10,469 bases of DNA from Cyclostephanos tholiformis (lineage: Eukaryota; Bacillariophyta; Thalassiosirophyceae; Thalassiosirales; Thalassiosiraceae). Position 1 is the first letter of the stretch. Each line of letters opens with the position of its first letter. The notes under the pieces were generated by a model, which saw only the letters and a list, made by a program, of their open reading frames with translations, was not told the origin of the DNA and did not search any database. The position numbers and the translations under genes are program-made. The DNA is taken from positions 1 through 10,469 of the forward strand of contig JALLPB010001268.1 in assembly GCA_036939975.1 (NCBI GenBank), given 5' to 3'. Shown here one piece after another: positions 1 to 6,922 of the stretch.

Positions 1-56
1 CTGAAAATGGAATTAGTATATGTTCACGAGTCTTTCTACGCTAGCAAATTCCTAAT

Positions 57-89
57 CCTTAGCTAACCCTTAGCTAACCCTTAGTTAGG
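57..89. repeat. 11-bp telomere-like tandem repeat, 3 copies
   Basis: Three 11-bp units follow one another without gaps: CCTTAGCTAAC at 57-67, the same at 68-78, and CCTTAGTTAGG at 79-89. The core TTAGCTAA is its own reverse complement. Read on the minus strand the units contain GGGTTAG, reminiscent of TTAGGG-type telomere repeats, but the period is 11 and not 6, so this is not a telomere array. It lies about 30 bases upstream of the ATG at 120. It could be a short interstitial relic, a transposon end or a promoter element; the sequence does not decide. Confidence 0.7.
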
Positions 90-119
90 GCTTGTTTCAA
101 TTGTTATAAGAGCGGTAGT

Positions 120-776
120 ATGTCAATGGTTGTTCATCCAGCTAGTGAAATCATGCCAGCAATATACTGTTTGAAGAATTATCCAAAGAACTCAATCAGT
201 ATATCCCAGCTGAAGGAATCTGTATTAAGTCAACGTTGCGTATACATCTCCCAAACACAGGAGGAGGAAAAGGAAATTAATCTCTTCGACTACATGAATG
301 AACATAAATGTGACAAAAACAGCGGTAACTTAAACGATATATTCAGTCAGTTTGTGAACAATAGCGACTTCTTCAGTTCACAAAAGGAAAGACTGATGAT
401 GTCGAGGGTGTCATTGAAACAACTTTGGGAAGAATGCTGCATGGAAGCCGACAATCTTGGTCTCTTGGATGGACAGATTCAGTTGGAGAAACATCTCCAA
501 TCATTTCTTGAGCATTGTAATGGGATAAATGCGTTAAGGTGTACAAACACAGATACAGATACATCTCCGATGAGAGGAAACAATAACCGACGGAATATTC
601 CCATGACTCATGGTAAATATCAAGGAAGAGCAAAGAGGGTGTTAAATCCTCTCAAGACCAATAAATTGATCTACTGGATTAAAATTTTACTTAGATATTC
701 GTACTGGATCTCAGATGCAGTAAAATTCTATTCTTGTGACATTATAAACCTATTTCGTATTCGAATTCCTACGTAG
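120..776 (+). CDS. hypothetical protein, 218 aa, function unknown
   Basis: This is an open frame of 218 codons starting at ATG 120 (a second ATG is three codons on) and ending in TAG. The frame is closed upstream by a TAA inside the 11-bp repeats, so no longer N-terminus is available without splicing. Visible pieces: an acidic EEEKE run near residue 48, a Leu-rich helical stretch at about 98-132 (RVSLKQLWEECC, then QIQLEKHLQSFLEHC), and a Thr/Asp patch. A basic tail follows (NNNRRN near 154, GKYQGRAKR near 165). After residue 180 it becomes an aromatic and hydrophobic tail that may be read-through past a lost stop. The basic GR-K type tail recalls C-termini of MULE/FAR1-like transposases, but no DDE or SWIM motif is seen, so this is only a guess. 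It converges with the minus-strand relic ending at 915. Confidence 0.45.
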   Translation: MSMVVHPASEIMPAIYCLKNYPKNSISISQLKESVLSQRCVYISQTQEEEKEINLFDYMNEHKCDKNSGNLNDIFSQFVNNSDFFSSQKERLMMSRVSLKQLWEECCMEADNLGLLDGQIQLEKHLQSFLEHCNGINALRCTNTDTDTSPMRGNNNRRNIPMTHGKYQGRAKRVLNPLKTNKLIYWIKILLRYSYWISDAVKFYSCDIINLFRIRIPT

Positions 777-914
777 AATGGATCCGACCGTTTAAAAAAA
801 TTCGGAGTCGAACGGTGTGAATACTCATCACATGTAATGTAATTTCCTATCTTATTCCTAACCATTACATAACAAATACTGCGAGGACATAATTAAACCA
901 AAAATGATTCTTAC

Positions 915-1764
915 TCATTTGTTCAAATTAAGCCTTGTTCCCACATCCGACGGATAATCACTTTCTTCAGATACTATGTATGCAAATAGACGATATTTAT
1001 AAGTTGTGTCGGTACTAGTCCCATTCGATCCACCGGCGTGACGAAGCGAACTTGGAAAAACAATAACTTGACCTGGATATAGATGTGCCATCTGTATGTT
1101 GTTATCGGGCATACCTGATTCATAAATTATGTTGAATGGGTCTAGTGGCACAATAATGGATTGGGGCCGTTCCTCTGGAACATAGTGTTAACACTGGCTT
1201 CATAGTCACATTGCAAGGTCCCCTGTAGGTCATACTGGCTGTGCTCTCCTTTCGAACGAAGCGCTCCTACACGAAAATGTGTCAAACATTTGTAAACCCT
1301 TGTCACGAAATTACTCATGTAAACGTGAATAATTGCCTTGGCCTGTTTCCATACCATGTCCAACTTAGGTGCACTTGATAACTTTTTTAGATATACCATT
1401 TTGAGTCAACTTTTGAAAGCACTTCTTTCATGTTATCTATCATGAAGGAGTCCAAGTTCCATGAAGGACTTGGGTGCAACACAACCAACTGAACGCGAGT
1501 CTCCACAATATCATTGTCTGCCTCGGAAAGATTGTGACAGATGTGTGGCTTCTTTCCCGGAACAAAATGCTGTGTCTCCTTTCCATTTTTGGTAGTGAAG
1601 AATCCCTTCATTGTACCGCTACATTTAATTAATTGTTGTTGCAATGATTTCAATTTTCTTCCCTTAGTTACATCACTCGATGCTTTCCACTTCGATCAAT
1701 CCGATCAATCTAAAACCATGGCACATTGGAAGTACTTTATGTAGGTTGTTACACTGCCGTTTAC
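915..1764 (-). pseudogene. broken 2-oxoglutarate/Fe(II) oxygenase-like domain
   Basis: Three overlapping minus-strand frames (1653-1387, 1399-1142, 1151-915) read as one protein once two frame changes are allowed, near 1390 and near 1170. None of the three is a complete gene, and the first begins after two in-frame TGA codons. Recognisable pieces in order: WNLDSFMIDN; LTHFRVGALRSKGEHSQYD; LQCDYE; then, across the second frame change, RPQSIIVPLDPFN; and finally GQVIVFPSSLRHAGGSN with YRLFAYIV about 10 residues later. The last two fit the distal His and the 2-oxoglutarate-binding Arg of the double-stranded beta-helix oxygenase fold. The place where the proximal HxD motif is expected reads QCD, so the first iron-binding His appears lost. 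The intact family would use Fe(II), 2-oxoglutarate and O2; this copy is probably dead. It is likely the 3' end of the gene starting at 3283. Real short introns are the alternative. Confidence 0.55.
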
Positions 1765-1973
1765 GACAACTTCGACGCATTACAATTGTAGTGTTTACCC
1801 TCAAACACAACACCTTGTTGACTCAAATTATGATGTTTTTGAACAGAACCCATTCCTTTCTTCTTAATGACCCTACGTTTAGTCAGTGACAGCAGGTGAT
1901 TACCTGTATCAGTTTTATTCTGACACTCTTTTATTGCTCGTTCATTAAAGACTTGTCCCGACTGGTAAAACTT

Positions 1974-3173
1974 TCAAATATCAACAGTCAGAGGCGTAAA
2001 TTTATTGAAATTTGGAACAGCCCAAGAATTGAGTTGCAGCGCATGAATAAGCACCCACATGTTGGTTATATCCACGTTCTTGTTTGTACTGCTGTTCCTA
2101 GTATCACTTTTTGATTGCGAGTCATTAATTGAAGCAAACTTGATATGAACGTATTCTGTTATGCTAAGACGATTGAAGTTGTCATCACAATACATGAATA
2201 CTGGATCCAGTTGCTCTGAGATTTTGACGAAATAATCAATGTGTGGCAAGGAGACGCAACGTAGCAGATCTATAGGTGTCTGAGCAAATATATCATCATC
2301 ATCCTCTTCTCCAAGGTAAGATATCATAGCTAGTACCACATGCTTGGGAACGAGCTGAATGTCTTCTTTCATTGGTTCAAAATCATTCTCAGTACTCACA
2401 CCTGTATTGAGATTTACATTTTTGGGTAAAGTGCTGATGAAAGGAAGTTCATTGTCGAGGTCATCATCTGCTGTGCCAGTCAAGGAAGAAAAAGGCATTT
2501 CATTGACTTCAGGAAGAGTAGTTGGGGTAGCGAATTTGTCACTCGCTGTGTACTCCTCCATGGTCAAGGAGGTGGGCTCACAATAACTAGCCAAACATGC
2601 CTGATCATGTGTCGATAACCAAGTAGATGAGCGAGTAGCAATCGTTATTTTCTCGGGTGTCGTGAATGTCCTTGCCTCATCCACAGAAATGGATACCCCC
2701 TTTCCCTTGAAAGATCCTCCGTTTCTCTTTATCTTTTTTGCTGATTTCTTATGATCACACCCTACTTCCTTTACCCTCTTCTTAGAAAGTCCTCCATCAT
2801 CCGTTCCCGCGATGCTAACTTGCTCATTTATCGTACCGATCATCTTGTCCTTCTTTTTTTTCTTTGATTTATTTTTATCGAGAACTCCGTCATCATGCAA
2901 AGTTCTTCCTCCATCTCCATCGAACTCGCTCGTTGTGTTCAAAATTATATTGACTTTATCAGTTCCATTTTTCTTCCTTGTTGCTTTTCGAACCCGTCCA
3001 TCATCGTTTGAATTGATTATTGCACCCACCCCAGCTCCCTTACCCTTCCTCATTTTTGAATTGTTCATGTCATCATCTGTATCTACAAGTTCCCCCATTT
3101 GTGTAATTTCCTGCGTTGATATTAGTCGGGATGCTTGTGTTGGTAGAGATTTAGCTCCACGTAACTGATTCAA
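1974..3173 (-). CDS. charged, probably nuclear protein (399-codon ORF); N-terminal part of a decayed gene
   Basis: The frame is open for 399 codons, but its first codon is TTG, an unlikely eukaryotic start; the first ATG in frame is residue 26 (near 3098). The N-terminal 150 residues are hydrophilic with strong basic clusters: NKSKKKKKDK at 101-110 and KKRVKEVG followed by HKKSAKKIKR at 131-150, a convincing nuclear localisation signal. Residues 160-270 are Ser/Thr/Pro/acidic and look disordered. From about 272 the sequence looks folded (LVPKHVVLAMISYLGEE, an EEDDDD run, PIDLLRCVSLPHIDYFVKI, MWVLIHALQLNSWAVPNF). The ORF ends at TGA 1976-1974, yet the same frame stays open for 70 more codons of protein-like text down to TAA 1763-1761. 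The TGA therefore looks like a nonsense change and not the original end. I recognise no family. It is probably the front of the gene whose rear is the oxygenase-like relic. Confidence 0.5.
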   Translation of the reverse strand: MNQLRGAKSLPTQASRLISTQEITQMGELVDTDDDMNNSKMRKGKGAGVGAIINSNDDGRVRKATRKKNGTDKVNIILNTTSEFDGDGGRTLHDDGVLDKNKSKKKKKDKMIGTINEQVSIAGTDDGGLSKKRVKEVGCDHKKSAKKIKRNGGSFKGKGVSISVDEARTFTTPEKITIATRSSTWLSTHDQACLASYCEPTSLTMEEYTASDKFATPTTLPEVNEMPFSSLTGTADDDLDNELPFISTLPKNVNLNTGVSTENDFEPMKEDIQLVPKHVVLAMISYLGEEDDDDIFAQTPIDLLRCVSLPHIDYFVKISEQLDPVFMYCDDNFNRLSITEYVHIKFASINDSQSKSDTRNSSTNKNVDITNMWVLIHALQLNSWAVPNFNKFTPLTVDI

Positions 3174-3181
3174 TTCAGATC

Positions 3182-3283
3182 TTACTTTCTACGAAAAGTT
3201 TCATTATCATCCATGTCTGAACTTTTCAGTGCCTCTGCTAGGAATACTTTTTTCCCCCAATTTAAGTTGCTGTTGAGAGCCAT
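3182..3283 (-). CDS. short ATG-led frame, candidate first exon of the 399-codon ORF
   Basis: An ATG at 3283-3281 opens 33 codons (starting MALNSNLNWGKKVF, ending ETFRRK) before a TAA, only 9 bases ahead of the 399-codon frame. The text is protein-like and supplies the ATG the longer ORF lacks. Its stop lies inside a donor-like AAA|GTAAG at 3185, and a CAG acceptor preceded by ACTAAT lies at about 3111. That 75-base intron would be off by one in phase. A GTAG donor at 3192 joined to a TTGTAG acceptor near 3085 would keep the frame. So this is either a real first exon with a short intron, or the original start now separated by a frameshift. Confidence 0.35.
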   Translation of the reverse strand: MALNSNLNWGKKVFLAEALKSSDMDDNETFRRK

Positions 3284-3408
3284 TTTCCGTGAGTAATTAC
3301 TGATAATATTTCAAGTAACTCTTGATATCTATTTATGTGAATCACCCTATTCAAAATTATCCTCTTGAGTAACTCCAGTTAGTGTACCAAAAATTCCCCG
3401 TAAATATA

Positions 3409-3568
3409 CAGAAACATGACATCAGTAATTTTAGGGAGTACACACACTTGGTAATTTTACTGATACGTAATTGTACTGAGTTGTCTTGTGGTAAAATTAC
3501 TGACTCTTAATATTACAGAGTTGACACATGGTAATTTTACTGACACATAATTTTATGGAGATGACACT
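3409..3568. repeat. 40-bp tandem repeat, 3 clear copies plus a diverged fourth
   Basis: Units 3449-3488, 3489-3528 and 3529-3568 are each exactly 40 bases and begin TGGTAA, with shared words ATTTTACTGA, TAAT and GAG.TG. A more diverged copy with small indels precedes them (about 3409-3448, containing CAGTAATTTTAGGGAG). Similar words (GTAATTACTGAT, AAGTAACTC) recur at 3292-3330. The array lies directly upstream of the minus-strand ATG at 3283, so it could carry promoter elements, or be a subterminal repeat of a mobile element. It is AT-rich and non-coding in appearance. Confidence 0.8.
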
Positions 3569-3808
3569 GTGAAGTTTAGCATGTATGCCTTGAGATGTGC
3601 AGTATTTGGAGGCATACATTAAGGGGGACATGGCAAGCGCTCTTCGTACACTCATGAAAACTGCAGCAGATGTCAGTGACTCCAACCATTCTTCCCCGGG
3701 AGGTAGACTACAAAAGGAAAAGGCATGGCTATGAAAGAATGAATCGAGAACGGCACAAAAGAAGAGTATTAATAAGAGCGTCAGTAGTAGATAGGAATAG
3801 ATTGACAT
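3497..3808 (-). CDS. doubtful small ORF, 103 aa, signal-peptide-like N-terminus
   Basis: The ORF starts at ATG 3808 with a strongly hydrophobic opening (YLLLTLLLILFFCAVL) resembling a signal peptide or signal anchor. It then has an ordinary-looking middle (PPGEEWLESLTSAAVF, RRALAMSPLMYASKY). Its last 20 or so codons fall inside the 40-bp tandem repeats, so the original C-terminus, if any, has been overwritten. The plus strand over the same bases also reads as plausible protein (3594-3731), so one of the two is a shadow. No family was recognised. I would not rely on this ORF without transcript data. Confidence 0.2.
   Translation of the reverse strand: MSIYSYLLLTLLLILFFCAVLDSFFHSHAFSFCSLPPGEEWLESLTSAAVFMSVRRALAMSPLMYASKYCTSQGIHAKLHSVISIKLCVSKITMCQLCNIKSQ
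3594..3794 (+). pseudogene. possible plus-strand coding relic with internal TGA
   Basis: After a TGA at 3591 the plus frame is open for 46 codons: VQYLEAYIKGDMASALRTL, then MKTAADVSDSNHSSPGG and LQKEKAWL. A TGA follows at 3732, and the frame then stays open for 19 more codons, rich in Lys and Ser, until TAG at 3792-3794. The first part is amphipathic and helix-like, more so than the opposite-strand ORF. The only ATGs are internal (for example GDM at about 3630). It may be an exon or relic of an unidentified gene, or a shadow of the minus-strand 103-codon ORF. Too short to place in a family. Confidence 0.25.
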
Positions 3809-3867
3809 AAATAATTGTACTTCAAGAATGATGTCTCAGTATTGACTAGTAATTATACAGAAAGGTA

Positions 3868-5730
3868 TTACCAATCTAGTAAAGCATACACAAATTGTCT
3901 AGAAAGAACGCATCCTCCACGTCCAAGTCCTTGACAATTACCGTAGTCGTTAGAAACTGACATCAAGATCTTATTTTCAAGTGATTCATCACTGTGCTTG
4001 AAGTGGTCATTGTGGATACCGACTGGGTAACAGACCATAAAATACGAATGAAGTGAATTAAAACTATCCAAGAATGCTAAGTACTTTTCATGAGAAGAAG
4101 AAGATGAGCATGACTTCAACGCCATCCGGGCTTTGTTAATCTTGCTTGACTCACAAGATGATACACCTGGACATAGGTTCGTTAATCCAGTTCTTTCCCT
4201 ATAATTGTTCAAAGATTGAAGAACTTTCACTGCCACCATTTTTAGGTATGTGAATTCCTGAATCACAGGAAAACGTTTCAGTATGGATGAAGGCATGCGG
4301 AATGAGCCCCCCTCTTTGGGGGGTGAATATTGATAGCTGACAAATTTGGACGTGTCAATATTCTTGTAGACCAGGTAATAAGTGAGACTGCCCCTCATTA
4401 TTAGAACACCACATAATTTACGTGGACAAAGGCCTGGAGCATCGTGAATGCAATCTAATAGATCTCTGTCTGTTCGCTTGGAAACCAGTCCTGAGGATCC
4501 TCCTCTTCTTGATAGCTCATATCCATTACAACCTGATAGTGGCCTTAGGCTGTAATATAACTCTTCTGCAATGTGCTTTCGAGTGTGTATTGTATATTTA
4601 ACATTCGCAAGCATTCCAGAAAATTGCAATAGGAGCATCTTTGGGTGATTGTTTGTGTCCAAGGTGAATCTGCCTAGGATAATAGTTACATCCGTGCTTG
4701 GGCTCATGTCATGGCTTGAAAAGGAAGACATATTTTCCATAAATTTCAGATCAAACGAATTATGGACTTTCAATTTCATAACCTCATCTGTACGAACTAT
4801 CTGGTCAACAGTAATTACCTGAACAGTGATGTTACGTTGGATATTGTCATTCTCAGGCGCAGTAATTGACAACTTGACAACCTCTCTGGACCCAGAGATG
4901 CGTGGCAGACAAAGGTTTGACGAATGAAAGTATGCTGCACACTTATTGCTGAGTACACAGTGTGGAACTCCCAAAGTATCATCAACAACGGATCTTACAA
5001 GGGCGTGATGGTCACAATACCAATGGTAGTTAGTAGCCTCACCCTCGATAAGAAGTCCAAAGGTAGGGAAGACAAGTGCACCAGTGAAGGGGTTGTAAGT
5101 TGTGGTAGGAGGAGGAAAAGAACAATTCCTCCTTTTCCTTTTCTTAGTCAATATTGAGTACAGATGTTGGGGGTCTCTCTTTGGTTTGAATCCACCACCA
5201 GAAGACGTGTAAATTGGATCTCGAAAATAAAGATCAAGGTTTAGATCATCATAGGATGTGTTCTTGAGGAACTGTGATGGAAGTTTTGTGGTGATAGATG
5301 ATCTGTAAGACCAGATGGTGGTGATACAACTACATTGTGATGCAGGATCAGGTCTTGGAGATTTCTCCAAACTAGAGGATGACTCAGATGGCATAAATGA
5401 GCAACATGGCCCATGTAAGGTAGTTGTTTTGCCCAAAAGTATCTGCCGTTGGATCTCAAGCAACTGCAGGAACGAGGGGTTGGATGACTTTACAGTCGTA
5501 GGAATGTTTTTTAATGCATGAACTGACTGAATAATTTCATGTACACAACTTTTGCAATTAATAGATGAGCAGCTCTGACAAGTGATGATCTCAGACGAGC
5601 TAAACTGAAGAGAGGTAGAACCTTGAATAGTCTTGGAGAAAGATCTATGTGAGCAATATATACATTCGCTCACAAACAACTTGTGTTCGTCCTGTACTCT
5701 TGTGTACACATTATCAGTGTCAGTATCCAT
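3868..5730 (-). CDS. uncharacterised 620-aa protein with N-terminal Cys cluster
   Basis: This is the longest and cleanest ORF of the window: ATG 5730 (MDTDTDNVYTR) to TAA 3868, no internal stops, TGG used for Trp. Residues 23-62 carry paired cysteines, C23-x2-C26, C51-x2-C54 and C59-x2-C62, with His28 nearby, compatible with a zinc-binding module (RING/PHD/ribbon-like, type not resolvable). More Cys pairs follow at 109-110 and 133/135. A basic patch KKRKRR at 196-201 may be a nuclear signal. Residues 210-290 look folded (YNPFTGALVFPTFGLLIEG, HWYCDHH, CVLSNKCAAYFHSS); 300-400 alternate in a beta-rich pattern; the C-terminal part has SYFMVCYPVGIHNDHFKHS. No catalytic motif that I can name is seen. 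DNA or chromatin binding is an inference from the Cys cluster and basic patch alone. The stop comes soon after a Gly/Cys-rich stretch (CQGLGRGGC), with no sign of truncation. It lies in tandem with the relics on either side. Confidence 0.65.
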   Translation of the reverse strand: MDTDTDNVYTRVQDEHKLFVSECIYCSHRSFSKTIQGSTSLQFSSSEIITCQSCSSINCKSCVHEIIQSVHALKNIPTTVKSSNPSFLQLLEIQRQILLGKTTTLHGPCCSFMPSESSSSLEKSPRPDPASQCSCITTIWSYRSSITTKLPSQFLKNTSYDDLNLDLYFRDPIYTSSGGGFKPKRDPQHLYSILTKKRKRRNCSFPPPTTTYNPFTGALVFPTFGLLIEGEATNYHWYCDHHALVRSVVDDTLGVPHCVLSNKCAAYFHSSNLCLPRISGSREVVKLSITAPENDNIQRNITVQVITVDQIVRTDEVMKLKVHNSFDLKFMENMSSFSSHDMSPSTDVTIILGRFTLDTNNHPKMLLLQFSGMLANVKYTIHTRKHIAEELYYSLRPLSGCNGYELSRRGGSSGLVSKRTDRDLLDCIHDAPGLCPRKLCGVLIMRGSLTYYLVYKNIDTSKFVSYQYSPPKEGGSFRMPSSILKRFPVIQEFTYLKMVAVKVLQSLNNYRERTGLTNLCPGVSSCESSKINKARMALKSCSSSSSHEKYLAFLDSFNSLHSYFMVCYPVGIHNDHFKHSDESLENKILMSVSNDYGNCQGLGRGGCVLSRQFVYALLDW

Positions 5731-5897
5731 TAGTGCTCTCTCAGGCGGACATGTGCTGTCTAATGGTACGCAAAAATATCAGAATGAACAAGAGATGACT
5801 CGAGGGATGCTTGGGGGTATGCCTTGGTGGACTTGGAGAAGTACATGATGAAGAATGATAAATGTGTTAAAAAGGAACGAGAGATGTAAGTACTAAA

Positions 5898-6423
5898 TCA
5901 CAGGGAGGATGCCCAATTTGCGACAAAAGCAAAAGTCATTGAAACTGGCAATACAAGTACAACACGTATCGGCCAAATTGAAATTGATGGAGCCATAATA
6001 AAATTGTGAGAGTACGGCGGATCATGGAGATTTTCATCCACAATTGCCGGTGCTGGAGTAGGAACAATAGTAGACGGAGCCGATGGAGATGACATCAAAT
6101 CCATTGACGAGGGAGGGTATGTAGTTTCCATCACGGATGGGATGAGGGAATTTTTGACATCGGAGTTGTCGACTGCCACACCCACTCCCAGTACGATGGA
6201 CAATTCCCCGGCTCGTACATCTCCCATCCGCAATACAGGCTCTTGGGATACGATTCACATTTGTAATAGTAATGCAGCCATGAAAACCCCCCAATCGTCA
6301 ATGGTGACCACCACGTCCCCGGCCTCGTATGTCGTGCCGGTCACGAACAATGGCACGTCATCCTCGTACATCGTAGGACACAGGGCAGCAGTGGATGAAG
6401 ACCGCCGTCATTGGTGGCAACGA
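5898..6423 (-). pseudogene. C-terminal part of a decayed membrane-anchored protein gene
   Basis: The frame entering near 6400 reads MYEDDVPLFVTGTTYEAGD, then VVVTIDDWGVFMAALLLQM, a TGA at 6257-6255, and continues in the same frame (IVSQEPVLRMGDVRAGELSI) to TGA 5898. The text on both sides of the TGA is equally protein-like, with beta-strand alternation (TYEAGDVVVTI, GELSIVLGVGVAV), so the TGA looks like a nonsense change. A Ser/Thr/Pro stretch follows (SSPSAPSTIVPTPAPAIV). Near the end is one hydrophobic segment (ISIWPIRVVLVLPVS, then MTFAFVANW) fit for a single C-terminal membrane span. I recognise no family; the Gly-x-x-Tyr-x-x-Gly-Asp pattern recalls extracellular beta-sandwich repeats. 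It is likely the same gene as the Pro/Thr linker and the 193-codon ORF to the right. Confidence 0.35.
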
Positions 6424-6922
6424 TCAGTGACAATGGTACCGGGTTTGGTCCGATGGTGGTGGGGGAGTGGCAGCAGTGGGCTTCATGGTCGAGGCGGGCG
6501 GTCGGGTGGTGGGCTTGGTTGTGGCGGGTGGTGGGGTGGTGGGCTTGGTCGTGGCGGGTGGTGGGGTGGTGGGCTTGGTTGTGGTGGGTGGTCGGGTGGT
6601 GGCCTTGGTTGCAGCAGGCAACAGGGTGGTGGGCTTCTTGGTAGAGGCGGGTGGTTAGGTGGTGGGCTAGGTTGTGGTGGGCAACAGAGTGGTGGGCTTT
6701 GTGATCATGGCAGGGCTTTGTGGTCGATGTCCCAACAATGGTATAGTTTTCGTCATCTTTCACATATCCCACCAATCCCCCCAATATCTCTTCCAATTCC
6801 TCCAACGTCATCCCCTCCCCCAAGGCAGTGACCTTGTCGAGATCACGCAGTTGGAACAGAAGTCTGTACTCGGTGAACCCCCCATCCTCGGTGGGATTCT
6901 GGCCATGACAATGAAACACCAT
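6341..6922 (-). pseudogene. 193-codon ORF: structured N-terminal segment running out of frame into a Pro/Thr repeat linker
   Basis: It starts at ATG 6922, immediately after an in-frame TAA. The first 65 residues look like real protein (FTEYRLLFQLRDLDKVTAL, GMTLEELEEILGGLVGYV, ENYTIVGTSTTKP). From TTKP on, this frame becomes an unlikely His/Ala-rich run. The neighbouring frame over the same bases reads Pro/Thr/Lys repeats (TTKPTTPPPA) for 65 codons at 6621-6424, a typical glycosylated linker of extracellular proteins. That frame carries TAG and TAA in its first two units. So the likely original was a folded segment followed by a Pro/Thr linker, now frameshifted near 6715. The opposite strand reads as a Gly/Trp-rich frame, taken here as a shadow. 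Confidence 0.35.
6471..6700. repeat. 30/33-bp minisatellite, about 8 units
   Basis: Units start with GGGTGGT or a close variant at 6504, 6534, 6564, 6594, 6624, 6657 and 6687. The spacing is 30 bases except one unit of 33, and another 33-base unit precedes 6504. All spacings are multiples of three, as expected where the repeat once encoded protein. On the minus strand one unit reads as ten residues, TKPTTPPPAT and variants. The GC-rich units at 6504-6623 are nearly identical and those at the edges are more diverged. Confidence 0.85.

Noticed and set aside
780..830. tRNA T-arm-like words (GTTCGACTCC on the minus strand) beside a short inverted repeat
   Set aside because: The required T-stem does not pair, and no anticodon arm or acceptor stem can be drawn around it.
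2359..3168. Plus-strand frames of 75 and 118 codons opposite the charged ORF
   Set aside because: Hydrophobic Phe/Ser/Leu text is the usual shadow of a Lys/Asp-rich frame on the other strand.
3409..3568. CRISPR array from the regular 40-bp repeats
   Set aside because: The units are contiguous, with no unique spacers, and they diverge from each other. This is a simple tandem repeat in a eukaryotic context.
4924..5848. Small ORFs on both strands within and beside the 620-codon ORF
   Set aside because: They lie inside, or run out of, an intact long reading frame and have no composition of their own.
1974..6257. TGA reassigned to tryptophan or selenocysteine, because TGA interrupts open frames at 1976 and 6257
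   Set aside because: The same relics also contain TAG and TAA stops and frameshifts, the intact 620-codon ORF uses TGG for Trp and needs no TGA readthrough, and no SECIS-like structure is evident. Ordinary decay explains it.
6142..6831. A 229-codon plus-strand Gly/Trp-rich frame through the minisatellite
   Set aside because: Its repeat text follows from a G-rich 30-base unit lacking stops. The non-repeat text of the minus strand on both sides (FTEYRLLFQLRDLDKV, VTGTTYEAGDVVV) is far more protein-like.
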